A stretch of 37,485 bases of DNA from Gallionellaceae bacterium. Lineage in GTDB: Bacteria > Pseudomonadota > Gammaproteobacteria > Burkholderiales > Gallionellaceae. Positions 16,017-22,867 of the stretch are shown in pieces. Both the position numbers and the translations under genes were made by a program. The stretch lies in NCBI GenBank assembly GCA_003445795.1, contig DMCN01000114.1:1-37485 (forward strand), read 5' to 3'. How positions within the stretch are numbered: the first letter of the stretch is position 1; every line of letters begins with the position of its first letter. The notes below the pieces were generated by a model. The model saw only the letters and a list, made by a program, of their open reading frames with translations, made no database searches and had not been told where the DNA came from.

Positions 16017-16763
16017 ATGCCAAATCAAGAATCCTTCGATGATGAAGAAGTCACCCCCGCCCTCTCCGAAAAAGAGATGGACGAACTCGACAGCTTCCTC
16101 ATGTCCGACGCTACAAGTAGCGAGGTCATGCTACTGGATTGCCTGGATGGTTTCCTCACCGCCCTCGCCTCCGGCCCGGCAACGCCAAAACCGGAAGAAT
16201 GGATCCTGCGCATATGGGGCCCGACAGCAGCAGACGCACCGACATTCGAATCCGCTGCCCAGGCAGCACGCATCACCGACCTGCTCACGCGCCACATGAC
16301 CGCCATCGTCTGGAGCCTGCAACAGGACGCAGAACATTTCGAGCCCGTCTTCGATCTGCAAGTCTTCGAAGGCGACGAACGCGAATACATGGACGGAGAG
16401 ATGTGGGCACACGGCTTCATGACCGGCATCGAAACCCAGCGCGATCACTGGCAGGCCATGTTCGAATCCAAACACGGCCCCGTGGCATTGCGCCCGATCT
16501 ACCTGCTGGGTGCGCCCGAGATCACCGAGGCAGAAGAAGAGCTGGTAATAACACCGGCCCAGCGCGAAGAGCTCTCAAAGCAGATCCCGGCCAGCATCGG
16601 CTGGATCTACAAATTCTGGGCACCGCAACGCCGTGCGGCAGATAGTGCCAATGGCAAAACTGCTGCAAATGAGATTCCAAAGATAAGCCGCAATGCACCC
16701 TGCATCTGCGGCAGCGGAAGGAAGTACAAGAAGTGTTGCGGGGCGTCGCAGCTTGAAGATTGA
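16017..16763 (+). CDS. YecA/UPF0149-family protein with SEC-C zinc motif
   Basis: This 248-residue protein has an N-terminal UPF0149/YecA helical domain (about residues 18-190; 'LDCLDGFLTALASGP', 'FEPVFD', 'WAHGFMTGIE') and a C-terminal SEC-C zinc motif at about 228-243 ('NAPCICGSGRKYKKCCG', C-x-C-x8-C-C). SEC-C motifs are known from SecA, where they bind zinc and mediate contact with SecB and ribosomes; YecA of E. coli also carries one and has been tied to ribosome/SecA binding. A role near translation or secretion is therefore plausible. The Shine-Dalgarno is weak. It is convergent with the chemoreceptor gene. Confidence 0.88.
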   Translation: MPNQESFDDEEVTPALSEKEMDELDSFLMSDATSSEVMLLDCLDGFLTALASGPATPKPEEWILRIWGPTAADAPTFESAAQAARITDLLTRHMTAIVWSLQQDAEHFEPVFDLQVFEGDEREYMDGEMWAHGFMTGIETQRDHWQAMFESKHGPVALRPIYLLGAPEITEAEEELVITPAQREELSKQIPASIGWIYKFWAPQRRAADSANGKTAANEIPKISRNAPCICGSGRKYKKCCGASQLED

Positions 16764-16867
16764 GGAGCCCCCCCGGAAACGGTGGTCAGTCCCCAATCAC
16801 TTCATTCACCGGCACATTCGCTATGGCCGCGTTGCTTTCCATGCGTGCGGCATCCCCCGGACGGCGT

Positions 16868-18343
16868 TCAGCGGGCGGCGGATGCGCCGTGCTTTTCCAG
16901 TACCATGTCATCCAGAGACTTGATGACGCCATCGCTACCGGCCTCGACCTGCTCGAATGAGCTGTACAGCTTCTCCTGCACGCCGTAGTCGGTTTCCCAT
17001 CCCTGGCCCATGAATTCCAGCGCGCGGTGCATGTTCTGGTGGACGTTCGCGTGGGGCGCGGTGATACGCCCGAAGTTTTCCAGCTTGCCGAATACGGCCA
17101 GCGTGCTCTCGTTTGCGAGCCACTTGCCGAGGCGGCATCCTGTCTCGCTGACCTTGATGGCTTGGGCATTTTCGGAATCGAGGCCGTAATTGATGGTCAT
17201 GTAGCCGTTCTGTTTGTAGATGAAGTGGTCGATCTTGGCGAGAGACGCAAAGCTGACATCGTGAACGAGATGGATCTGGTCCAGCGCGATCGCGGAAGAG
17301 GTGGCCACCGAACTGAAGCGACTTTCAAAGTCGCCGATGGCATGCCGGGATGACGCGGCGATCCCGCTCATTTCGCCGGCATTGGCTAGCATGATTTCGG
17401 CGTCCACCTGCAGGGTGCCCATGATGAGGGAGATCGAGGATGAGGCATTCTTTGAACTCTCCGCCAGCTTGCGCACTTCGTCGGCCACCACGGCGAAGCC
17501 GCGGCCCTGCTCGCCGGCGCGCGCTGCCTCGATGGCAGCGTTAAGGGCCAACAGGTTCGTCTGATCGGCGATGGACGTGATGAGTCCGACCGATTGTGCA
17601 ATCTCCTCGCGGTGGCTGTTGAATTCGTTGATGGCTCCGCTGGTCTTTTCGATCTTGTCCACCAAGCGGTCCATGGCGTTGACCATCTCGGCGATGGCGC
17701 CGCTGCTCTCCCTGGCCGCATTGGCGTTGGCGTTGGAAAGCTCCGTCAGTTTGTCGGACGCGGAGACGATGCCAAGCATGTCGCGCTGGCTGGTGCGCAA
17801 ATTCTTCAGCAGATTTTCAGTGTTGAGCTGGCCGAGGCGGGAGAGCAGATTGTTGCGCATCTCGTCATGGTACTTTTCCATCAGCGTTTCCAGCGAGCGG
17901 TTCCCCTGTTCCACCGCCTCGAGGAAAACGCCATGCAGATTCTCTGCACTCAGGCGGTGAAAATGGTTTTCGCTTGCCGCGGCAAGCGCCTCCTTCTGGA
18001 CCCTGAAGCAGGTTTCCATCTGATCAAGCATCGCATTGACGTTGCGGCACACGGTATCCAACTCGTCGCTGCGCCCGGTGTCGGGAATGCGAGCGCCGAT
18101 GGTGCCCACGGCGACTTCGCCGGCCACGCGCGAGATGTGCTCTAGCGGGGTCAGCGCCACCTTCAACTTGTGCAGATAGAGCAATCCGCTGACGATGCCA
18201 AAGCCCGTCAGCATGCCCAGCCAGAGCCAGTCCATCGGCTGCCAACCGTGGGTGGCCATACCGACCAGCCCCGCAATCAGCAGCAGAATGTTCAGGAAAA
18301 CGACTTCAACTACGGCGATAGAAATGAAAGACGAACGTTTCAT
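16868..18343 (-). CDS. Methyl-accepting chemotaxis protein with C-terminal CZB zinc domain
   Basis: This 491-residue chemoreceptor has two N-terminal membrane helices joined by only about ten residues ('ATHGWQPMDW'), so there is no periplasmic sensor domain. A HAMP-like region ('PLEHISRVAGEVAVG') follows, then a long coiled coil with the kinase-control hairpin 'NLLALNAAIEAARAGEQGR' and 'GFAVVADEVRKLAESS' (about residues 270-295). The C-terminal CZB domain (about 370-460) has the expected zinc ligands: His in 'KIDHFIYK', Cys in 'GCRLGKWL' and two His in 'APHANVHQNMH'. CZB domains sense hypochlorite or cellular redox/zinc state in characterised receptors. I chose the ATG at 18343, just before the first helix, over an upstream start at 18397. 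No other che gene is nearby. Confidence 0.93.
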   Translation of the reverse strand: MKRSSFISIAVVEVVFLNILLLIAGLVGMATHGWQPMDWLWLGMLTGFGIVSGLLYLHKLKVALTPLEHISRVAGEVAVGTIGARIPDTGRSDELDTVCRNVNAMLDQMETCFRVQKEALAAASENHFHRLSAENLHGVFLEAVEQGNRSLETLMEKYHDEMRNNLLSRLGQLNTENLLKNLRTSQRDMLGIVSASDKLTELSNANANAARESSGAIAEMVNAMDRLVDKIEKTSGAINEFNSHREEIAQSVGLITSIADQTNLLALNAAIEAARAGEQGRGFAVVADEVRKLAESSKNASSSISLIMGTLQVDAEIMLANAGEMSGIAASSRHAIGDFESRFSSVATSSAIALDQIHLVHDVSFASLAKIDHFIYKQNGYMTINYGLDSENAQAIKVSETGCRLGKWLANESTLAVFGKLENFGRITAPHANVHQNMHRALEFMGQGWETDYGVQEKLYSSFEQVEAGSDGVIKSLDDMVLEKHGASAAR

Positions 18344-18397
18344 GACGGCACCCAAATGAAAAAGATTGAACTGCGCAAAACCAATCGATAGCCACAA

Positions 18398-18719
18398 GGA
18401 GCTTTACTCTTCATGGTGACGGCTGCGTCATCTGCATGACTCCCTGGTAAATCGCTATCGCTTCAGTTGAGGAGTATATGTATAAACAGGCAAGGCAAAC
18501 AGCGGAATAAGCTCGGAAATCATGCGCAATTCAACGACTTGAAGCGCGGCCCGAAATTCAATTCAGAGACCCAAGATGGGTCAACCCGCCCCCTTTTGCC
18601 TTACGTGTCTGCGTTAACTGGCGCACAGAGCTTGCGCTTAACTTGGAGCAGGCTGCAAAACCTTCACATCGGCAGAGATCTGAAGGGAAACCACTTAACC
18701 GCATGATCAGGAGATCAAT
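18398..18719. other. Intergenic region between chemoreceptor and small-protein gene
   Basis: About 320 bases without a gene I can support. It holds the upstream region of the minus-strand chemoreceptor and that of the plus-strand small ORF. One small hairpin is visible, GACCCA-aga-TGGGTC at 18568-18582. A 79-codon plus-strand frame (18467-18706) is low-complexity and lacks a ribosome site. No clear sigma-54 or properly spaced sigma-28 promoter was found. Confidence 0.5.
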
Positions 18720-18875
18720 ATGACCCAGCCAACCAATATCCCTAACCAGCAGCCCGTACCGAAACATCCATTCCCGGCAGAGGAAATCAGCAAGCAGAAG
18801 CAGAAAGCGGAATCTCTTGAAGTTGCCGGCAAACATAAAAATGATGGCCAAAAAGACCACAAAGGCGCGCGTTAA
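18720..18875 (+). CDS. Small hydrophilic 51-residue protein
   Basis: A short open frame begins at 18720 after a strong Shine-Dalgarno (CAGGAGATCAAT-ATG) and ends with TAA at 18875. The product is very polar: a Pro/Gln-rich start (TQPTNIPNQQPVPKHPF), then a Lys/Glu/His-rich tail (EEISKQKQKAESLEVAG and KHKNDGQKDHKGAR). It has no signal peptide, membrane helix or cysteine. It looks disordered, and I do not know the family. Ribosome site and codon structure argue for translation, but a hydrophobic antisense frame overlaps it, so some doubt remains. A strong palindrome follows about 20 bases after the stop. Confidence 0.6.
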   Translation: MTQPTNIPNQQPVPKHPFPAEEISKQKQKAESLEVAGKHKNDGQKDHKGAR

Positions 18876-18896
18876 AACCGCGGGATCGCTGATTGC

Positions 18897-18921
18897 ATCG
18901 ATGGGGTCGGGCCCCATCGAT
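18897..18921. terminator. 10-bp perfect GC-rich stem-loop after the small ORF
   Basis: ATCGATGGGG (18897-18906) pairs perfectly with CCCCATCGAT (18912-18921) around TCGGG. A second hairpin AGCCCT/AGGGCT follows at 18932-18950. No T-run follows, so this may be a Rho-independent-like barrier, a 3' stabiliser or a protein site. Position suggests it closes the small-ORF transcript. Confidence 0.5.
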
Positions 18922-19041
18922 TCCGAAGCTGAGCCCTTTAGTCCAGGGCTGTAAAGACCGACAGAATTAGTTGCTGAGAATATTCCGAACCCGACCCATT
19001 TCGACCCGTTCTTTCGACCCGTTGATTTCTTTTTATCAGCA

Positions 19042-19047
19042 TATAAT
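19042..19047 (+). promoter_or_regulatory. Candidate -10 box for the RNase H-like gene
   Basis: TATAAT at 19042-19047 lies about 37 bases before the ATG at 19084, in an A/T-rich stretch. The best -35-like match (TTGATT at 19022) has only 14 bases of spacing, so only the -10 is credible. Just upstream, CGACCC recurs at close intervals (about 18980-19020). Confidence 0.35.
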
Positions 19048-19083
19048 CAGCACAAACACCGCCTTGCTCGCTACCATGTGGGC

Positions 19084-19527
19084 ATGAACGAAGAGCATCT
19101 CTGGCAAGCTTGGTGCGATGGCTGCGCCCGCCCTAACCCCGGCCATATCGGCCTCGGAGCCCTCCTGCTGGAACCGGATGGTAGCCGCCACGAACTCTCG
19201 CAACGCAGCCCGCACAGCGGCTGCAACAACGAAGCCGAAGCCCGCGCCCTGCTGGCCACCCTGCAACTGGCACGTACACTGCAAGCCAGCGCCTTGCTCA
19301 TTCACTGCGATAGCGACGTCGTCGTGCGCCTCGCACAAAATGCCAGTAGCACCGAAGCTGCCCGCCTCGCCCCCTTATTCGCCGAAATCCGCTCGCAGAT
19401 AAAGTGTTTTGACCAATTCGAGTTACGCTGGATTCCGCAGCACCGCAATACAGAGGCAGACTATCTTTCCCGCAGCGCCTTTGGGCTGCCTACGCGAACT
19501 CCCGCAAAAACCCGCAAGCGGAAATGA
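19084..19527 (+). CDS. RNase HI-like nuclease
   Basis: This is a 147-residue single-domain RNase H. The four acidic active-site residues are all present: Asp in 'CDGCARPNPG' (about residue 13), Glu in 'NNEAEARALLATL', Asp in 'IHCDSDVVVRLA' and the last Asp in 'HRNTEADYLSRSA'. It should cleave the RNA strand of RNA-DNA hybrids, although the 'PNPG..G.GALLLEPDG' sheet and the 'R.N..AD.LS' ending place it with RNase H-like proteins distinct from classic RnhA, of the type fused in some bacteria to other domains. The tail is basic (PAKTRKRK). ATG at 19084 was preferred over GTG at 19078. A terminator hairpin begins at its stop codon. Confidence 0.85.
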   Translation: MNEEHLWQAWCDGCARPNPGHIGLGALLLEPDGSRHELSQRSPHSGCNNEAEARALLATLQLARTLQASALLIHCDSDVVVRLAQNASSTEAARLAPLFAEIRSQIKCFDQFELRWIPQHRNTEADYLSRSAFGLPTRTPAKTRKRK

Positions 19528-19552
19528 AAAAGCGCCCGCAGACGCTTTTTTT
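19527..19552 (+). terminator. Intrinsic terminator of the RNase H-like gene
   Basis: AAAAAGCG (19527-19534) pairs with CGCTTTTT (19543-19550), and the T-run continues to 19552. The A-run before and T-run after make it potentially bidirectional, but the nearest minus-strand gene starts at 20094 and ends at 19660, so it could also end that transcript. Confidence 0.75.
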
Positions 19553-19659
19553 CCGATCAAGCAAATCAAAGAGGACAACATCGAATTGTTATTTTTGTGG
19601 ATAAGGCTGAGAAGGTAATGCGATGCTGACCCCATATCACTCGGAAGACGACTTATCGG

Positions 19660-20094
19660 TCAGAACGGAGAACATTTGCCAATTTCCAAATACGGCGTGT
19701 CACTAGTTGTATCTGTTATTTCATTGACGCCCGGAACGACATTAAAGTAGCCGAATAAGTGGGCAGAAATGAATCTCCCGTTCTTGCGATTAAATTTAAA
19801 ATCCCCGCCAATGCCTTCGCAAAACAAGAAGCCTGCCTCATTGAACGTATCCTTGCACCAAGCGTTTTGAAAATCCCGTCCAATCTCGCGCACCACAAAC
19901 GCTGAACTGCCATCGTCAGGTTTGGAGATTACGTACTTTGAGTTCGCCTTAAAGGTCGTATGCTCCCACTCCTTTGAGGACTTATTGAACCAGAAGCCAG
20001 AGGCTATGTCTGCAGTACACAGGTACTGCTCGCCTGCGTAAGCAACGTCAGATAACAGTAAACAGACAGTCGCGAGCATAATGGTTTGTTTCAT
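19660..20094 (-). CDS. Exported hypothetical protein
   Basis: This 144-residue protein starts with a clear signal peptide ('MKQTIMLATVCLLLSDVAYA', cleavage probably after AYA). The mature part has four cysteines, in 'YLCTADIASGFWF', 'AWCKDTFNEAGFLFCEG' and 'EIGKCSPF', so two disulfides in the periplasm are plausible. Aromatic residues are frequent, and the pattern CTAD...GFWF..SSKEW is typical of small exported unknowns that I have seen in scattered proteobacteria. Function is unknown. The coding region is richer in A/T than its neighbours, which hints at recent acquisition. It is monocistronic, and nothing around it explains its role. Confidence 0.7.
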   Translation of the reverse strand: MKQTIMLATVCLLLSDVAYAGEQYLCTADIASGFWFNKSSKEWEHTTFKANSKYVISKPDDGSSAFVVREIGRDFQNAWCKDTFNEAGFLFCEGIGGDFKFNRKNGRFISAHLFGYFNVVPGVNEITDTTSDTPYLEIGKCSPF

Positions 20095-20224
20095 GTTTCC
20101 CCCTTGAGGCTCAGCTCAAATTAGACGACGAAAATTTCTGATAGTCAGGCGGAGAGACCAATGATATCGGGAGACCAATAAAATGAAATGTATCGGAGTC
20201 AAATTGTTTTGACCACCTGTCTCT

Positions 20225-20269
20225 GAGGTTTGAGCTACGTAGCCTGCATCAACAGATTACTCAAACCTC
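20225..20269 (-). terminator. Inverted repeat at the parC 3' end
   Basis: GAGGTTTGAG (20225-20234) and CTCAAACCTC (20260-20269) form a perfect 10-bp inverted repeat around 25 bases, overlapping the end of parC on the minus strand. It may be a 3'-end structure; the loop is long and there is no T-run. The upstream stretch 20150-20190 has two copies of GAGACCAAT. Confidence 0.35.
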
Positions 20270-22617
20270 AACCCCTTCAACCTACTCTCAACCACCTTCC
20301 CAGCCCTGGCCCTAGCCCCAAAGTAAGTCTGCAATTCCTTTCCGCCAATCTTCAACTCCTGCACCTTGCTGCCCGCCGTACCGCTCAATGTCACCGCCGG
20401 TGAATTAACGACCGTGCAAGCCGTCAGCTCGTCGCCTTCTTTCAGGTCGATCAGCATCATGCCTTTGCCGCCGCCGTTCAGCAGCTTCAATTCGGAAAGC
20501 ATGAATACCAGCAGCCTTGCACTCTTCGATAGCACGGCGACGAGTGAATTCTGCGTCGGGGCCAGGATGACGGGCGGCAGGATGGTGTCTTCTTTTACGC
20601 TGATGAACTGTTTGCCCGCCTTGTTGCGTCCCACCATGTCGCCGATGAAGCAGGGGAAGCCGTAACCCGCGCTGGTGGAAATGAGCACGGGGGTTTCGGT
20701 CTTGCCGCAGAAGGCGTGCGCGATCTTGGCGCCGGGGGCGAGCTCGATGAAGGTGGCCAGCGGTGCGCCGTCGCCGCGGCCGGAGGGCAGCGACGAGACG
20801 GGGATGCTGCACACGCGGCCGTTGCTGCAGATGACGATGCACTGGTCGGTGGTGCGGCATTCATAGGTGGCGGCGATGCTGTCGCCGTCCTTGAAGGCGA
20901 TGCTGGTCGCGTCGATGCCGTGGCCCAGTCTCGTGCGCACCCAGAAGCGTTGCGAGATGAACACCGTCACCGGTTCGTCGCTCACTTGCGCGGTCACCTT
21001 GGTCACCTGCGCTTCTTCGATCAGCGTGCGGCGCTCGTCGCCGTAGGTCTTGGCATCGGCTTCGATCTCGCTCACCACCAGTTCGCGCAGCGCATCTTCG
21101 CTGCCCAATACTCGTTTGAGTTCTTTGGCTTCGGCCTTCAGTTCCTTGATTTCTTTCTCGATCTTGATGCCTTCCATGCGCGCCAACTGGCGCAGACGGA
21201 TCTCAAGAATATCTTCGGCCTGGCGTTCGCTCAGGTCGAACTTCTTCATCAGGTCTTCTTTGGGCGCGTCCGAATTGCGGATGAGTTTGATGACCGCGTC
21301 GATGTTCAGATACACGATCATGCGGCCATCGAGGATGTGCAGGCGGTCGGTGACCTGGCCGAGGCGATAGTCGCAACGGTGCGTCACGGTGCGCAGGCGG
21401 AATTCCACCCATTCGCGCAGCACCTGTGCCAGCGACTTCTGCTGCGGGCGTCCGTCCAGGCCGATCATGGTGAGGTTGACCGACACCGAGTTCTGCAGGC
21501 TGGTGTGGGTGAGCAGCACCGCCATCATGTCGTCGGGATTCAGCTTGGATGTCTTGGGCTGGAACACCAGACGGATCTTCTGCGACTTGTCCGATTCGTC
21601 GGCCACCGCATCCAGCACCGAGAGGATGAGCTGCTTGTTCTGCGTCTGTTCCGGCGTGAGCGATTTCTTGTTGGCCTTGACCTTGGGGTTGGTCAGCTCG
21701 TCGATCTCTTCCAGCACCTTCTGCGCCGAGACGCCGTGCGGGAATTCGCTCACCACCACCTGCCACTGGCCGCGCGCCAGTTGTTCTATGGTCCAGCGTG
21801 CGCGCATCTTCAGCGAGCCGCGCCCCGTGGTGTAGGCATCGCGGATGTCGGCATCGGACGAGATGATCTGCCCGCCGCCGGGGAAGTCCGGCCCGTTGAT
21901 GTAAGACAGCAGCTTGTCGTCCTTGAGGTTGGGGTTCTTCGCCAGCATGACCGCGGCCTTGGCGACTTCCTTCAGATTGTGCGAAGGAATCTCGGTCGCC
22001 ATGCCCACCGCAATGCCGGATGCGCCGTTGAGCAACACCATCGGCAGGCGCGCGGGCAGCATCGCCGGTTCCTGGAATGCGCCGTCATAGTTGGGAATGA
22101 AATCCACCGTGCCCATGTCCAGCTCGGACAGCAGCAGATCGGCAATCGGCGTGAGCCGCGCCTCGGTGTAGCGCATCGCCGCCGCATTGTCGCCATCGCG
22201 CGAACCAAAGTTGCCCTGACCATCCACCAGCGGATACCGCATCGCAAAATCTTGCGCCAACCGCACCATCGCCTCATACGCGGAAGAGTCGCCATGCGGA
22301 TGGTACTTACCCAGCACGTCACCCACCACCCGCGCCGACTTCACATGCTTGTTGCCATGTGTGAGGCCCATCTGGCGCATCGCGTAGAGGATGCGGCGCT
22401 GCACGGGTTTCTGTCCGTCGCAGACTTCCGGCAACGCGCGGCCTTTGACCACGGAGACGGCGTATTCGAGATAGGCGCGCTCGGCGTAGTCGGCGATGAG
22501 CACTTCGTCGCTATCGGGCAGCTTGGCGAGGGGGGCGAATTCGCGCTTGCCGGATTTGGATTCGGCGGGGGCTTCGAGTTCTGGGGTGTCTTGTGGTTCG
22601 TTTTCGTTCATGGTCAT
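20257..22617 (-). CDS. parC: DNA topoisomerase IV subunit A
   Basis: ParC (786 residues; E. coli 752) cuts and rejoins DNA with ParE to unlink daughter chromosomes. The breakage-rejoining domain has 'RALPEVCDGQKPVQRRILYAM', the catalytic Tyr150 in 'AAAMRYTEARLTPI' and 'GIAVGMATEIPSHN'. The quinolone-determining region reads 'HPHGDSSAYEAM', with Ser111 and Glu115 at the positions of E. coli Ser80 and Glu84, so it is of the sensitive type by sequence. The C-terminal half has the coiled coil and a degenerate beta-propeller. Its subdivision pattern and neighbouring parE favour ParC over GyrA. The N-terminus is extended by about 25 acidic residues; two in-frame ATGs (22617, 22611) are possible starts. 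Confidence 0.95.
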   Translation of the reverse strand: MTMNENEPQDTPELEAPAESKSGKREFAPLAKLPDSDEVLIADYAERAYLEYAVSVVKGRALPEVCDGQKPVQRRILYAMRQMGLTHGNKHVKSARVVGDVLGKYHPHGDSSAYEAMVRLAQDFAMRYPLVDGQGNFGSRDGDNAAAMRYTEARLTPIADLLLSELDMGTVDFIPNYDGAFQEPAMLPARLPMVLLNGASGIAVGMATEIPSHNLKEVAKAAVMLAKNPNLKDDKLLSYINGPDFPGGGQIISSDADIRDAYTTGRGSLKMRARWTIEQLARGQWQVVVSEFPHGVSAQKVLEEIDELTNPKVKANKKSLTPEQTQNKQLILSVLDAVADESDKSQKIRLVFQPKTSKLNPDDMMAVLLTHTSLQNSVSVNLTMIGLDGRPQQKSLAQVLREWVEFRLRTVTHRCDYRLGQVTDRLHILDGRMIVYLNIDAVIKLIRNSDAPKEDLMKKFDLSERQAEDILEIRLRQLARMEGIKIEKEIKELKAEAKELKRVLGSEDALRELVVSEIEADAKTYGDERRTLIEEAQVTKVTAQVSDEPVTVFISQRFWVRTRLGHGIDATSIAFKDGDSIAATYECRTTDQCIVICSNGRVCSIPVSSLPSGRGDGAPLATFIELAPGAKIAHAFCGKTETPVLISTSAGYGFPCFIGDMVGRNKAGKQFISVKEDTILPPVILAPTQNSLVAVLSKSARLLVFMLSELKLLNGGGKGMMLIDLKEGDELTACTVVNSPAVTLSGTAGSKVQELKIGGKELQTYFGARARAGKVVESRLKGLRFE

Positions 22618-22654
22618 GCTTTGTTCTTGCCGTAATGATCAGTTATCTAAACAT

Positions 22655-22828
22655 CCGTTCGCCCTGAGCTTGTCGAAGGGTGTACGGCATTTCGTAATGC
22701 TGTTTGAATCAGTTCCGTTTGTACTGTGCCTCTCGGCACGCCGCTCGTTCCTTCGACAGGCTCAGGACGAACGGGATACTAGCCGCGCTATCCCCCGTTC
22801 GCCCTGAGCCTGTCGAAGGGTTGAACGG
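22655..22828. repeat. Cluster of three REP-type palindromes
   Basis: Three copies of a palindromic repeat lie between parE and parC: 22655-22687 (CCGTTCGCCCTGAGCTTGTC...), 22746-22774 in the opposite orientation (CCTTCGACAGGCTCAGG) and 22795-22828 (GCCCTGAGCCTGTCGAAGGG). Each ends in CCGTTC/GAACGG-like arms. This is the dispersed extragenic repeat common in many proteobacterial genomes, usually mobilised by a RAYT transposase encoded elsewhere; none is seen here. Confidence 0.85.
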
Positions 22829-22867
22829 CCCTCGGAACTGACTAATCAAAGCGCGAGGAGCTAAATA

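Noticed and set aside
18344..18420. Sigma-28-like TAAA...CGAT before the chemoreceptor gene (minus strand)
   Set aside because: Spacer is about two bases shorter than the usual chemotaxis promoter spacing.
18558..18917. 119-codon hydrophobic minus-strand frame antisense to the 51-residue ORF
   Set aside because: Its start lies within the palindrome and has no good ribosome site; the plus-strand ORF has a strong one. Not fully excluded.
20716..22635. 639-codon frame antisense to parC, and a similar one antisense to parE (23297-24457)
   Set aside because: Shadows of strongly conserved topoisomerase genes, without recognisable domains.
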